NCBI RefSeq assembly: GCF_007992115.1 | Contig: NZ_BJZQ01000008.1 | Location: 1-64,000 of the forward strand | Direction of reading: 5' to 3' | From: Aeromicrobium flavum | GTDB taxonomy: Bacteria > Actinomycetota > Actinomycetes > Propionibacteriales > Nocardioidaceae | DNA: 64,000 bases | Shown: piece after piece, positions 1 to 7,419 of the stretch | How positions within the stretch are numbered: position 1 is the stretch's first letter | Layout: every line of letters begins with the position of its first letter | The notes under the pieces: model-generated | What the model was told of the DNA's origin: nothing | Seen by the model: the letters and a program-made list of their open reading frames with translations, nothing else | The model's database searches: none | Translations under genes and position numbers: made by a program

Positions 1-6
1 AAAAAG

Positions 7-31
7 GCCCGCCACTCGTCGAGTGGCGGGC
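7..31 (-). terminator. Rho-independent terminator of greA
   Basis: A 12-bp GC-rich inverted repeat with a single central base is followed, on the minus strand, by five T residues (plus-strand A run 1-5). It lies 34 bp past the greA stop codon, as expected of an intrinsic terminator. Confidence 0.85.
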
Positions 32-39
32 GAATCTGC

Positions 40-58
40 GCCACTCGACGAGTGGCGG
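40..58. repeat. Second hairpin copy beside the greA terminator
   Basis: The same palindromic core as the terminator hairpin (CGCCACTCG and its complement) appears again just before the terminator, without a T run. Either a tandem terminator or a small duplicated palindrome. Confidence 0.5.
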
Positions 59-64
59 CCGGGA

Positions 65-562
65 TCAGAAGGGCTTGGCCTCGACGATCTCGACGGTGAT
101 GGTCTTGCCGTTGGGGGTCTCGTAGGAGACCGAGTCGCCGGCGGACTTGCCCATGATGGCCACACCGAGCGGCGACGTGGGGGAGTAGACGTCGAGGTCG
201 ACCGAGGAGTCCATGCTGAGCAGCTCGCGCGAGCCGAGCAGGAACGTCTCGGTGTCGGAGTCGCCCTGGAAGCGGATGGTGACCTTCATGCCGGCCTCGA
301 CGAGACCGTCGTCGGCCGGGACCTCGCCGACCTCGGCCCGGCGGAGCCGGTCCTCGAGCTGGCGGATCTGCGCGTCGGTCTTGCCCTGCTCCTCGCGGGC
401 GGCGTGGTAACCGCCGTTCTCCTTGAGGTCACCCTCTTCGCGCGCGTTCGCGATCTTCTGGGTGATGTCGGGCAGGACCTCGTTCTTGAGGCGGTTGAGC
501 TCGGCGACGAGTCGGTCGTAGGCCTCCTGGGTGACCCAGATGGTCTCAGTCTCAGTCGACAT
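65..562 (-). CDS. greA: Transcription elongation factor GreA
   Basis: GreA (165 aa) enters the RNA polymerase secondary channel and stimulates cleavage of backtracked transcripts. The N-terminal half is the expected coiled coil, with the acidic tip segment EEGDLKENGGYHAAREEQ. The C-terminal half is the FKBP-like domain ending in VSYETPNGKTITVEIVEAKPF-type sequence. Length is normal for actinobacterial GreA. The start at 562 was chosen because GAGGAG lies 8 nt upstream; an in-frame ATG 5 codons earlier has no ribosome site. It is followed by a strong terminator and preceded, in the same direction, by the DUF4307 gene, separated by a hairpin. Confidence 0.95.
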   Translation of the reverse strand: MSTETETIWVTQEAYDRLVAELNRLKNEVLPDITQKIANAREEGDLKENGGYHAAREEQGKTDAQIRQLEDRLRRAEVGEVPADDGLVEAGMKVTIRFQGDSDTETFLLGSRELLSMDSSVDLDVYSPTSPLGVAIMGKSAGDSVSYETPNGKTITVEIVEAKPF

Positions 563-587
563 GGCTGTTCTCCTCACTACGTACGAG

Positions 588-609
588 CACCCCGGGACCT
601 CCCGGGGTG
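588..609. terminator. Hairpin between the DUF4307 gene and greA
   Basis: A 10-bp inverted repeat (CACCCCGGGA, 2-nt loop, then its complement) lies in the 66-bp gap upstream of greA. It has no T run. It may terminate or attenuate read-through from the DUF4307 gene. Confidence 0.45.
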
Positions 610-628
610 AAACCTCGAGTCTACAGCA

Positions 629-1009
629 TCACACCGGTTCGCAGGAGTCCAGAACGGCGGTGACCGCACGCCGCTCGGTGCGGATCTCGCCGACGACGCG
701 GACGTCGCGGTCGGAGGCCGGGACCTCGATGGTCTTCTCGCCGACGACGACCTTGTCCTGCGACTGGGCGAAGACGCGGCAGCTGAGGGCGACGGGCTCG
801 TCGCGGAAGATCTCGAGGTCGACCTTGGTGGTGCGCTCGTCGACGACCTCGTAGGAGTGGACGCGGGCCTGGTGGACGGGCACGTCGGTCCACGAGGCCC
901 AGGCCGCCCAGGCGACGCCGATGGTGATCCCGATGGTCGCGACGAGGGGCCACAGCCACTTCGGGGTGGGGCGGCGGTGGCGGCCGTAGCGGGCGTCGAG
1001 ATCGGTCAC
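629..1009 (-). CDS. DUF4307 single-pass membrane protein
   Basis: A protein of about 126 aa with a basic N-terminus, one membrane segment ([18 protein letters not shown], residues about 18-36) and an extracytoplasmic beta-rich domain ending in a Cys-containing tail. This is the layout of the DUF4307 family, found beside greA and mca in many actinobacteria; its function is unknown. GTG at 1009 was chosen because it gives the usual short N-terminus ([10 protein letters not shown]). It diverges from mca with 38 bp between the two starts, so both promoters must share that gap. Confidence 0.8.
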   Translation of the reverse strand: MTDLDARYGRHRRPTPKWLWPLVATIGITIGVAWAAWASWTDVPVHQARVHSYEVVDERTTKVDLEIFRDEPVALSCRVFAQSQDKVVVGEKTIEVPASDRDVRVVGEIRTERRAVTAVLDSCEPV

Positions 1010-1047
1010 GACATCCAGTGTCTCAGGGGCGTGGAAGACTGGGCGTC

Positions 1048-1935
1048 GTGGTCGAGAACGAGGCAACCGACAAGCTCCGCCTGATGCACGTGCATGCCCA
1101 CCCCGACGACGAGTCGAGCAAGGGTGCGGCCTCCACGGCCAAGTACGTCGCCGAGGGGGTCGACGTCCACGTCGTCACGTGTACCGGTGGCGAGCGCGGA
1201 TCGATCCTGAACCCGGCGTTCGAGCACCCGGGGATCCTCGAGAACCCCGAGCTCATCGCCGAGATCCGCCGCGAGGAGATGGACAAGGCGCGCGAGATCC
1301 TGGGCGTCACCCAGGACTGGCTCGGCTTCATCGACTCCGGCTGGCCGGAGGGCAACCCGAAGCCGCCGCTCCCCGACGACTGCTTCGCGCTGGTGCCGAT
1401 CGAGGAGGCCGCCGCCCCGCTGGTGCGCCTGATCCGCTCGTTCCGTCCGCACGTCCTCACCACGTACGACGAGAACGGCGGCTACCCGCACCCCGACCAC
1501 ATCAAGTGCCACGAGGTCAGCGTGTACGCCTTCGAGGCGGCCGCCGATCCCGAGCGCTACCCCGAGCTGGGCGAGGCGTGGCAGGTCAAGAAGCTCTACT
1601 ACCACCACGGCTGGTCGCGGGCCCGCATCGAGGCGATCAACGCTGCGATGGAGCGTCACGGCCTCGAGTCGCCGTACAAGGACTGGCTCGAGAAGCGCGA
1701 GATCGACCCCGAGCACGAGAAGCGCATGACCACGCGGGTGCCGTGTGCCGAGTACTTCCACGTCCGCGACCGGGCCCTGATCGCGCACGCCACCCAGATC
1801 GACCCCAACGGGTTCTGGTTCGCCGTGCCGCACCAGGTGCAGGAGGAGGCCTGGCCCACCGAGGACTGGGAGCTCGTGACGTCGTTCGTCGACTCGGAGC
1901 TGCCCGAGGACGACCTCTTCGCCGGCCTGCGCTGA
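1048..1935 (+). CDS. mca: Mycothiol S-conjugate amidase Mca
   Basis: Mca is a zinc amidase that cleaves mycothiol S-conjugates, giving a mercapturic acid for export and GlcN-Ins for mycothiol re-synthesis (family knowledge). The zinc motif AHPDDE is near residue 18 and the PHPDH motif near residue 150; both are intact. About 295 aa, the usual size for Mca and in the range of the MshB relatives. GTG 1048 is preferred over GTG 1018 because it gives the family's short N-terminus and clears the divergent gene. The 3' end meets the oxidoreductase gene tail to tail, 1 bp apart. Its presence indicates a mycothiol-making actinobacterium. Confidence 0.92.
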   Translation: MVENEATDKLRLMHVHAHPDDESSKGAASTAKYVAEGVDVHVVTCTGGERGSILNPAFEHPGILENPELIAEIRREEMDKAREILGVTQDWLGFIDSGWPEGNPKPPLPDDCFALVPIEEAAAPLVRLIRSFRPHVLTTYDENGGYPHPDHIKCHEVSVYAFEAAADPERYPELGEAWQVKKLYYHHGWSRARIEAINAAMERHGLESPYKDWLEKREIDPEHEKRMTTRVPCAEYFHVRDRALIAHATQIDPNGFWFAVPHQVQEEAWPTEDWELVTSFVDSELPEDDLFAGLR

Positions 1936-1936
1936 C

Positions 1937-3562
1937 TCAGCGGCGCAGCGAGCGGGCCCAACCGCGCACCGGCGAGACGACCTTGTCGATCCGGCCGTGC
2001 GCCAGCGCCGCGCGGGCGGCGTTCATGCCGGGCGCCCCGTGCACCCCTCCTCCGGGGTGCGCCGACGCCGAGCCCAGGTAGAGCCCCGAGATCGGCGTCT
2101 CGGCACGCCCCAGGCCGGGGATCGGGCGGAAGAACAGCTCCTGGTGCATCTGGGCCGTGCCGCCGTTGATGGCGCCGCCGGAGAGGTTGGCGTCGCGGGC
2201 CTCCAGGTCGTGCGGCCCCAGGACGCGCCGGGCCATGATGCGCGAGCCGAAGCCGGGAGCGAGCCTCTCGATCCGGTCCTGCATGCGGTCGGCGAAGCGC
2301 TCGGCGTCGTCGTGGTCCCACACACCGCGCACGGTGCCGTCACCGGCGTCGCCGATGGTCTTCTGCGGGACGTGCGTGTAGGCCCAGACCGACTCGGTGC
2401 CCGCGGGCGACCGGGTGGGGTCGGTGGTGGTCATCTGACCGGCCAGCAGGAACGGCGACGCGGGCACGTAGCCGGCGTGCACCTGCTGGAGGGCCTCGGC
2501 CATCTGGTGCCGCGTGTCGGCCACGTGGAACGTGCCCGGGTCGTACGGCGGGGCCGACGCCCACGGGATCGGCCCGTCGAGCGCCCAGTCGACCTTGACC
2601 GTGCCCGGGTCGAGTTGGAAGTGCCGCATCCGCTGGTGGACCTTGGCGGGGACGTCGCCGGGATCGAGCAGGTCGCCGTAGAGCGCCGGGGCGAGCACGT
2701 CGGCGACGACCGCGCGGGTGGCCCCGTACGGAGTGCCGTCGGCGGTGCGCACGCCGGTGGCGCGGCCGTTGGTCACGTCGATGTGCGCGACCCGGGTGGA
2801 CGTCTGCACCAGGCCGCCGCGGTCCTCGACCCGGCGCGCGAGCGACTGGGTCAGCATGCCTGCGCCGCCCTCGGGCACGGGGAATCCCACGGTCTGGCCC
2901 ATCATCGTCATCATCAGGCCCATGAGGCCCGAGCCCGGGGCGTTGAGGGGGATGTCGGCGTGGCCGGCGTTGCCGGCCAGCAGAACGCCGGGGGCGGGCC
3001 CGCCGAAGCGGGTGTCGGCCATGTCGATGACAGGGCTCAGCAGCATCTTCACGAAGTCGATGCCGCCCACCTTCGGCAGGTGCCGGAGCAGTCCGAGTCC
3101 ACCCCTCACCGGGGGGAACGGGGTGAGCAGGCCCGTGATGAGGGCGTCGCCGATCTCGTCCCACAGCGCACACAGCTCGAGCCACGCGGCGCCGTCGCCG
3201 GCATGCTGCTGGTCCATCAGCCCGGCGGTGATGTCGCGGTCGCGGTGCAGCATGGCCCACGCGCCGTCGTGGCCGGGGTGTCCGAGCACGGCGGGGGCGT
3301 GGCGCCACACCAGGCCGTAGTCCTCGAGGTGAAGGTTCTGGATCGTGCGGGACGCCGCGGCAAGCGGGTAGAACGTGCTGAAGGTGTCGTGCACGAAGTC
3401 GGGGTGCACGTCGTTGTCGCTGCGGACCGCGCCACCCACCGTGGGCTGCTCCTCGATCACGAGCACGGACCAGCCGGCGTCGATGAGGTGGTTGGCGGCC
3501 ACGAGCCCGTTCGGCCCGGCGCCGATGACGATGGCGTCGAAGGTCATCGACTCGGTGGTCAC
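1937..3562 (-). CDS. Phytoene desaturase-like FAD-dependent oxidoreductase
   Basis: About 541 aa with an N-terminal Rossmann dinucleotide motif (VIGAGPNGLVAANHL) and the phytoene dehydrogenase/amine-oxidase-like architecture, including a C-terminal second FAD contact region (GLYLGSASAHPGGGVHGAPG). Such proteins use FAD to oxidise or isomerise lipophilic substrates; no carotenoid genes are nearby, so the substrate is unknown. The GTG at 3562 overlaps the stop codon of the upstream SRPBCC gene (GTGA), which implies translational coupling; ATG 3547 is an alternative. Confidence 0.85.
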   Translation of the reverse strand: MTTESMTFDAIVIGAGPNGLVAANHLIDAGWSVLVIEEQPTVGGAVRSDNDVHPDFVHDTFSTFYPLAAASRTIQNLHLEDYGLVWRHAPAVLGHPGHDGAWAMLHRDRDITAGLMDQQHAGDGAAWLELCALWDEIGDALITGLLTPFPPVRGGLGLLRHLPKVGGIDFVKMLLSPVIDMADTRFGGPAPGVLLAGNAGHADIPLNAPGSGLMGLMMTMMGQTVGFPVPEGGAGMLTQSLARRVEDRGGLVQTSTRVAHIDVTNGRATGVRTADGTPYGATRAVVADVLAPALYGDLLDPGDVPAKVHQRMRHFQLDPGTVKVDWALDGPIPWASAPPYDPGTFHVADTRHQMAEALQQVHAGYVPASPFLLAGQMTTTDPTRSPAGTESVWAYTHVPQKTIGDAGDGTVRGVWDHDDAERFADRMQDRIERLAPGFGSRIMARRVLGPHDLEARDANLSGGAINGGTAQMHQELFFRPIPGLGRAETPISGLYLGSASAHPGGGVHGAPGMNAARAALAHGRIDKVVSPVRGWARSLRR

Positions 3563-4005
3563 GGCGTCGGCATCTCGCGACGCTCGGCGATGAACGCCAG
3601 TCGGCGGAGCGTCTCGGTGTTGCGCCACTTCAGCGGGAGCGCCTCAAGGGGCGGGGGGATCATGGCCGCGGGACCGCTCACGGCCGTCTCGGTGATGGAC
3701 ACGTTCGTGCCGGAGCCCTGCGGCTCGAGGGTGATCAGGACCTCGGCCGCCCCGGCGGGCCACGCCCGGGCGTGCAGCTTGATCAGGCGGCCCGGCTCCA
3801 TCTCCAGCACCTCGGTGTGGTCGTCGATGAGCAGGGGCCAGGTGCCGACGGAGTGGTGCAGCTTCGACCCGACCTCCGGCCAGGTGGTGTCGACGTCGCG
3901 CATGCGCGAGGCGCCCACGACCCACAGCGGGTACAACCAGCCGTCGGCCAGGACCTCCCACACGCGTTCGGGAGTGGTCTTGACGAGTCGCGTGTTGGTG
4001 CTCAT
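3559..4005 (-). CDS. SRPBCC (START-like) ligand-binding protein
   Basis: 148 aa. The sequence shows the SRPBCC pattern: an N-terminal strand (STNTRLVKTTPERVWEVLADG), a WPEVGSKLHH turn, strands with EVLEMEPGRLIKL, and a long C-terminal helix. These helix-grip proteins bind hydrophobic ligands in a cavity; no ligand can be named here. Start ATG 4005 fits the fold; TACAGA lies 6 nt upstream, compatible with leaderless transcription. It shares an operon with the FAD oxidoreductase, with overlapping stop and start, which suggests a joint role on a lipophilic compound. Confidence 0.82.
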   Translation of the reverse strand: MSTNTRLVKTTPERVWEVLADGWLYPLWVVGASRMRDVDTTWPEVGSKLHHSVGTWPLLIDDHTEVLEMEPGRLIKLHARAWPAGAAEVLITLEPQGSGTNVSITETAVSGPAAMIPPPLEALPLKWRNTETLRRLAFIAERREMPTP

Positions 4006-4121
4006 GCACCCTCTGTACCCCGTTCGGGACGGTCCCACCACCCCAGTGGTCTGCCCGTGCTTCGTGGGGATCGTTAGGCTCCTGAGGTCAGCAGTTCGAT
4101 CGACAAGTGAGGATGCGGCCC

Positions 4122-4244
4122 ATGTGCTCTCCGGTCCCCTGCAAGCAGTGCGGCAAGACGACGTGGCGCGGTTGTGGTGAGCACGTCGACCAGGTCAGGG
4201 CCGCGGTCCCGGCCGACCAGTGGTGCGGTCACGAGCAGGACTAG
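4122..4244 (+). CDS. Tiny Cys-rich putative zinc-binding protein (40 aa)
   Basis: A short frame starting MCSPVPCKQCGKTTWRGCGE and ending in DQWCGHEQD. It has five Cys and two His, including a CKQCG zinc-knuckle-like pair. I recall small proteins of this pattern in many actinobacteria, but the function is unknown to me. An AGG about 10 nt upstream of ATG 4122 could be its ribosome site; ATG 4113 is too close to it. The stop codon TAG is shared with the -10-like box of the next gene. Confidence 0.65.
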   Translation: MCSPVPCKQCGKTTWRGCGEHVDQVRAAVPADQWCGHEQD

Positions 4245-4247
4245 GCT
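4242..4247 (+). promoter_or_regulatory. Leaderless -10 box for the small membrane protein
   Basis: TAGGCT lies exactly 6 nt before the GTG start at 4254 and there is no ribosome site. It overlaps the upstream stop codon. Confidence 0.55.
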
Positions 4248-4253
4248 GCTGGT

Positions 4254-4472
4254 GTGACCATGCTGGATCTCGCGGTGATCGCCGCCCAGGAGATCGACCC
4301 GAAGGGCAACCAGTCGATCGGCTGGCTCGCCGGCCTCTACACGCTCGGCCTGTGCATCGTCGTGGGCCTGCTGCTGTGGTCGTTCACGAAGATGGCCAAG
4401 AAGGCCCGTCAGCCGTGGGAGGGCGAGGACCAAGACGTCCAGCGTCCCGAGGACGACCCGCCGGCTCGATGA
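4254..4472 (+). CDS. Small single-pass membrane protein
   Basis: 72 aa with one clear membrane segment (IGWLAGLYTLGLCIVVGLLLW, residues about 22-43), then a basic stretch FTKMAKKARQ and an acidic, proline-containing tail. The positive-inside rule places the tail in the cytoplasm. No family is recognised. GTG 4254 is the leaderless start; ATG 4260 is an alternative. The stop overlaps the start of the ASCH gene (ATGA). Confidence 0.7.
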   Translation: MTMLDLAVIAAQEIDPKGNQSIGWLAGLYTLGLCIVVGLLLWSFTKMAKKARQPWEGEDQDVQRPEDDPPAR

Positions 4473-4912
4473 CCGGGTTGCCGCGCCTCTGGCAGGACTT
4501 CGTCGCGGCGCACCCCGAGCACGCCGGCGAGCAGCCGGAGGTCGAGCCCTTCGGTGACTCCGTGGAGATGGCCGAGGACCTCGCGCAGTTGGTGCTCGCC
4601 GGGACGAAGCGCGCCACCGCCGCTCCCGTCGAGGAGGGCGTGCCGCCGGACGGCGCGCACTGGGTGCTGCTCGACGGTCGTGACGTGGCCGTGGCCGTCC
4701 TGCGCACCACCGAGATCCGCATCGGTCGGCTCGACTCGGTGGACGACGCGTTCGCCTGGGACGAAGGTGAGGGCGACCGCACCCGCGACTGGTGGCTGGA
4801 CGCCCACCGGGGCTTCTTCCGCCGGCGCCTTCCGCACGTGACCGACGTCGACGCGCTGCCGACCGTGTTCGAGCGCTTCCGCGTCGTGTGGCCGCCCGAG
4901 TACGCGGACTGA
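4469..4912 (+). CDS. ASCH domain protein
   Basis: 147 aa. The pattern fits the ASCH (PUA-like) family: QPEVEPFGDSVEMAEDLAQLVLAGTKRATA near the N-terminus, the GTKRAT nucleic-acid-facing loop, and WWLDAHRGFF before the C-terminal RFRVVWP strand. ASCH proteins bind RNA and some hydrolyse nucleotides or modified nucleosides; this one's substrate is not evident. It overlaps the membrane-protein stop by 4 nt and sits 1 nt from the GNAT gene, so the run 4254-5764 is probably one operon. Confidence 0.8.
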   Translation: MTGLPRLWQDFVAAHPEHAGEQPEVEPFGDSVEMAEDLAQLVLAGTKRATAAPVEEGVPPDGAHWVLLDGRDVAVAVLRTTEIRIGRLDSVDDAFAWDEGEGDRTRDWWLDAHRGFFRRRLPHVTDVDALPTVFERFRVVWPPEYAD

Positions 4913-4913
4913 C

Positions 4914-5471
4914 ATGGCCGAGTTGCAGACCGAGCGACTGATCCTCCGTCGCTGGCGCGAGAGCGATCGTGAGCTGTTCGCCGCACTGAACACCGACCCC
5001 GAGGTCATGGAGCACTTCCCGGCTGCGCTGGACCGGGCCGCCAGCGACGCCATGGTCGAGCGCATCACCGCCCACCTCGACGCACACGGTTGGGGCCTGT
5101 GGGCGGTCGAGACCGACGACGGTCGCTTCGCCGGGTTCACCGGTCTCAACCCGGTGCCGCCGACCGTCGCCGCCCTGGTTTCTGGAAACCCGACGGTCGA
5201 GGTCGGTTGGCGGCTGGCCCGGTGGGCGTGGGGCCACGGGTACGCCACCGAGGCCGCGACGGCCGCGGTCCGACACGGCTTCGACGTCCTGGGCCTGGAC
5301 GAGATCGTCTCGTTCACGGCCGCCGGCAACCTCCGCTCCCGCGCGGTGATGGAGCGACTCGGCCTGACGCGCGACCCGGCCGACGACTTCGACCACCCCG
5401 CCGTCCCGCCGGACAGCCCGCTGCGACACCACGTGCTGTACCGCCTGACCTGTTCGGAGACGGGGAACTGA
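4914..5471 (+). CDS. GNAT acetyltransferase (RimJ/RimL-like)
   Basis: 185 aa. Typical opening TERLILRRWRESDRELFAALNTDPEVM, the acetyl-CoA-binding region VGWRLARWAWGHGYATEAATAAVRHGF, and the C-terminal FTAAGNLRSRAVMERLGL motif. These enzymes transfer acetyl from acetyl-CoA to N-terminal or small-molecule amines. The ATG follows the ASCH stop codon by 1 nt; the end overlaps the next start. Confidence 0.88.
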   Translation: MAELQTERLILRRWRESDRELFAALNTDPEVMEHFPAALDRAASDAMVERITAHLDAHGWGLWAVETDDGRFAGFTGLNPVPPTVAALVSGNPTVEVGWRLARWAWGHGYATEAATAAVRHGFDVLGLDEIVSFTAAGNLRSRAVMERLGLTRDPADDFDHPAVPPDSPLRHHVLYRLTCSETGN

Positions 5472-5764
5472 TGGCTGGACGAGACCTCGCCGCCGAGTTC
5501 AGGACGCTGCGCGAGCTGCTGGTCGGGGTGCAGCGTGTCGATGACCACGGTCCGATCCTCACGATCGAAGCGGTGGTCGCCCTGTCCGAATCGGCCGAGG
5601 TCATCGAGGGCCGCATCCACTTCACCGACGACCGAGCCCCCGGTCGCCCTTCGCGGACGTCCGACTTCGACTACGAGGTCCGTCAACTCGCCGTTGACGG
5701 CCCGAAGGATGCGGCAGAACTGCTGCTGATCAACCTGGAGGAGGAGGCGCTCGCCGCAGACTGA
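5471..5764 (+). CDS. Hypothetical protein, 97 aa
   Basis: Starts MAGRDLAAEFRTLRELLVGV and contains no recognised domain, signal peptide or membrane segment. It is acidic at the C-terminus (LLLINLEEEALAAD) and looks like a small cytoplasmic alpha/beta protein. The TGATG stop/start overlap with the GNAT gene implies coupled translation. Strong third-position GC supports a real gene. Confidence 0.65.
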   Translation: MAGRDLAAEFRTLRELLVGVQRVDDHGPILTIEAVVALSESAEVIEGRIHFTDDRAPGRPSRTSDFDYEVRQLAVDGPKDAAELLLINLEEEALAAD

Positions 5765-5784
5765 CGGCTCACCGCCTGCCCGGG

Positions 5785-5790
5785 TAGCGT
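5785..5790 (+). promoter_or_regulatory. Leaderless -10 box of the native DUF255 gene
   Basis: TAGCGT followed by 6 nt and the GTG start at 5797. With the element inserted this promoter drives only a truncated frame. Confidence 0.5.
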
Positions 5791-5796
5791 GAATGC

Positions 5797-6009
5797 GTGG
5801 CCAACCGACTCGCTCAGTCCCAGTCGCCGTACCTGCTCCAGCACGCCGACAACCCGGTCGACTGGTGGGAGTGGAGCCCGGCGGCGCTGGCCGAGGCCGA
5901 GCGCCGGGACCTGCCGATCCTGCTGAGCGTCGGGTACGCCGCCTGTCACTGGTGCCATCAGGGTAAGCGCCTCGTGGAATCTCACGTCGAAGTCGCGATT
6001 TTGCTTTGA
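5797..6009 (+). pseudogene. Native 5' end of the DUF255 (YyaL-type) gene, cut by the element
   Basis: Encodes [20 protein letters not shown] and on to GYAACHWCH, the start of a thioredoxin-domain DUF255 protein. The homology stops right after the CHWC motif at codon 54. The frame then runs 16 codons into unrelated element sequence and ends at 6009. The rest of the gene lies 33.5 kb away, joined to an element-encoded start at 39303. About 45 of 54 residues match that replacement. Base use here is chromosomal (very high third-position GC). After excision this start would regain its own downstream part. Confidence 0.9.
5929..5957 (+). repeat. attL core
   Basis: 29 bp beginning GTCGGGTACGCC and ending CACTGGTGCCA, identical to 39435-39463. 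Identity stops sharply on both sides: C versus G before it and T versus C after it. It encodes the thioredoxin-like CHWC motif of DUF255. Confidence 0.85.
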
Positions 6010-6074
6010 TTTTAAGGTTTTTCTTGGATGCCCAGTTTCACACGATTTCGTCGAATATCGCCACTTTCGGGCCC

Positions 6075-6102
6075 TCGTGTATCACTCTCGTGTATCACTC
6101 GG
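6075..6102 (+). repeat. Left copy of subterminal 28-bp repeat (arm-type sites)
   Basis: Contains GTGTATCACT twice (6077-6086, 6090-6099), 13 bp apart. An identical 28-bp copy lies at 39235-39262 near the other end. It sits about 120 bp inside attL, where integrase arm-binding sites are expected. Confidence 0.65.
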
Positions 6103-6516
6103 CTGTCGAAGGCTTCGCTCTCCCCCACGTTGAGTAGCCATGTGCCTATCAAAAGAATCCACTCAACTTCTGCTGATGGGTCGGCCTCCAAGGCCGGAAC
6201 CGAGGAGGTCGGCAAGCAAGTTCGCCCCGGTCACACTGATGCCGTTCGACGGAGCCAACGGCCACGGGCGCGAGTACCGCCGTCGTGACGCTCTCGTGGC
6301 CAGATAGAGGGGAGACCGGAGGGGCCACGGCGCCGGCGTCTGAACTGTCGAGGGACTTAACACGTTCTGGCGACATGTTAAGGATTGACGTACTTCTTAA
6401 CACGTCGCGCGGACCTCCAAGTACGAAGGCCGCAGGTTTCCCGTGGCTTCGTCCGCTACCCGGCGGCGAGGAAAGGCCGGATCGTTTCGGACGCATCGAC
6501 GAGCCTGCCGATCCTG
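6103..6516. other. Non-coding stretch at the left end with TTAACAYGT boxes
   Basis: No convincing gene on either strand. It contains CTTAACACGT at 6356-6365 and 6396-6405 and its near-inverse ACATGTTAAG at 6373-6382. These could be excisionase or repressor binding sites. The frame after the HTH gene's stop does not encode the PIN toxin that would be expected there. Confidence 0.45.
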
Positions 6517-7059
6517 TCAGTTGCGGGGCCGAGTCTGACGACGGGCCGCGATCGCGGCCCGGACGCGATCGACCTGTTCGGCCGTCACCTCCGGTGCATC
6601 GTCGGTGGCGTAAAAGTCCTCGACGGCCATCTCCATCAACAGCGCGTACTGGGCCTCGCGGCGGCGGGACTTGCATGCGAGCACGTCATCAAGCTTGATC
6701 ATCCGACGGCGAGTGCCGGGCGTCTCTGCGGGAAGCTCACCTGAGTCGATCAACTTGATCACCGTGGGCCGGCTGACCCCGAGCAGGTCGGCGGCCTGTT
6801 GCGTCGTGAGCAGCGTGTTCTGCGGAGCGACTGAGACAGCCTTGCCGAGGGCCATGGCTTCGACGACTTGCAGCAGGGCGCTGTAGACGGACTCGGGAAG
6901 TTCAACCTGATCGCCCTCGCCCGGGCCCGCCAGGAAGTAACGGTCAGCTGGACGGCTGCCGCGGGCATCCTCGTGCGCCTTGATGAAACTCAGCACCTCG
7001 GCGACCTTGTCCTCAGCCGTCGGCACGTAGGTCTGCTGGTCGAGTGGCTGCGCGGCCAT
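6517..7059 (-). CDS. HTH antitoxin-like / excisionase-family DNA-binding protein, orphan
   Basis: 180 aa. The helix-turn-helix is LTTQQAADLLGVSRPTVIKLIDSGELP (residues about 84-110), followed by a basic wing and LDDVL. Proteins of this kind are usually antitoxins encoded just upstream of a PIN-domain toxin (family knowledge). Here no PIN-coding frame follows the stop, so the toxin appears lost or never present. ATG 7059 was chosen for the AAGGAG 6 nt upstream; an upstream start at 7128 would include operator DNA. Two palindromes directly upstream suggest autoregulation. Confidence 0.75.
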   Translation of the reverse strand: MAAQPLDQQTYVPTAEDKVAEVLSFIKAHEDARGSRPADRYFLAGPGEGDQVELPESVYSALLQVVEAMALGKAVSVAPQNTLLTTQQAADLLGVSRPTVIKLIDSGELPAETPGTRRRMIKLDDVLACKSRRREAQYALLMEMAVEDFYATDDAPEVTAEQVDRVRAAIAARRQTRPRN

Positions 7060-7068
7060 GATGTCTCC

Positions 7069-7112
7069 TTCTTTCGAAGAAAGCGTAACGAGGTTTCGTT
7101 TCTTTCGAAAGA
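7069..7112. promoter_or_regulatory. Paired palindromic operators of the HTH gene
   Basis: CTTTCGAAGAAAG-type palindrome at 7069-7083 and a perfect TCTTTCGAAAGA at 7101-7112, with centres about 30 bp apart (three helical turns). Both lie directly upstream of the HTH gene start and probably bind its product. Confidence 0.6.
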
Positions 7113-7145
7113 TTGAATGGTGCGTCATTCGATCGTTTCAATGTT

Positions 7146-7340
7146 CTATACGACGTCCTCAACGAGCGCCGATAGTGCGTCGCTGCCTAGTCGCTGGACC
7201 TTGTCAGTGACACCGTCGATCGGGTGAACGCCCTCTTCGGCGAGGAGTTCGGCGGGAACACGTGTGTCGCTCGGATCGGACCACGCGAAGCCAGGGGCGA
7301 CGCGTTCGTCGGATGTCAGCTCCCGCCACGGCTGCGAACA
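7146..7340 (-). pseudogene. Possible C-terminal remnant of a lost gene
   Basis: On the minus strand a frame after a TAG near 7341 encodes WRELTSDERVAPGFAWSDP and ends GSDALSALVEDVV at the TAG at 7146. Codon third positions are strongly GC, as in real genes, but no start codon exists near its upstream limit. It may be the tail of a gene disrupted before or during assembly of the element. Family unknown. The rest of the 360-bp gap between 7060 and 7419 shows nothing else. Confidence 0.35.
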
Positions 7341-7419
7341 CTAGGCAACTCCTCGACTCTCCTCAGGTTGCGGCGCGCATCGTCTTCACGCCGGCCTCCG
7401 GGAAGGGATCAGGCCAGCG

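Noticed and set aside
1997-4180. 727-residue plus-strand frame opposite the oxidoreductase
   Set aside because: It is the antisense shadow of two well-supported minus-strand genes in GC-rich DNA; low-complexity His/Gly/Arg composition.
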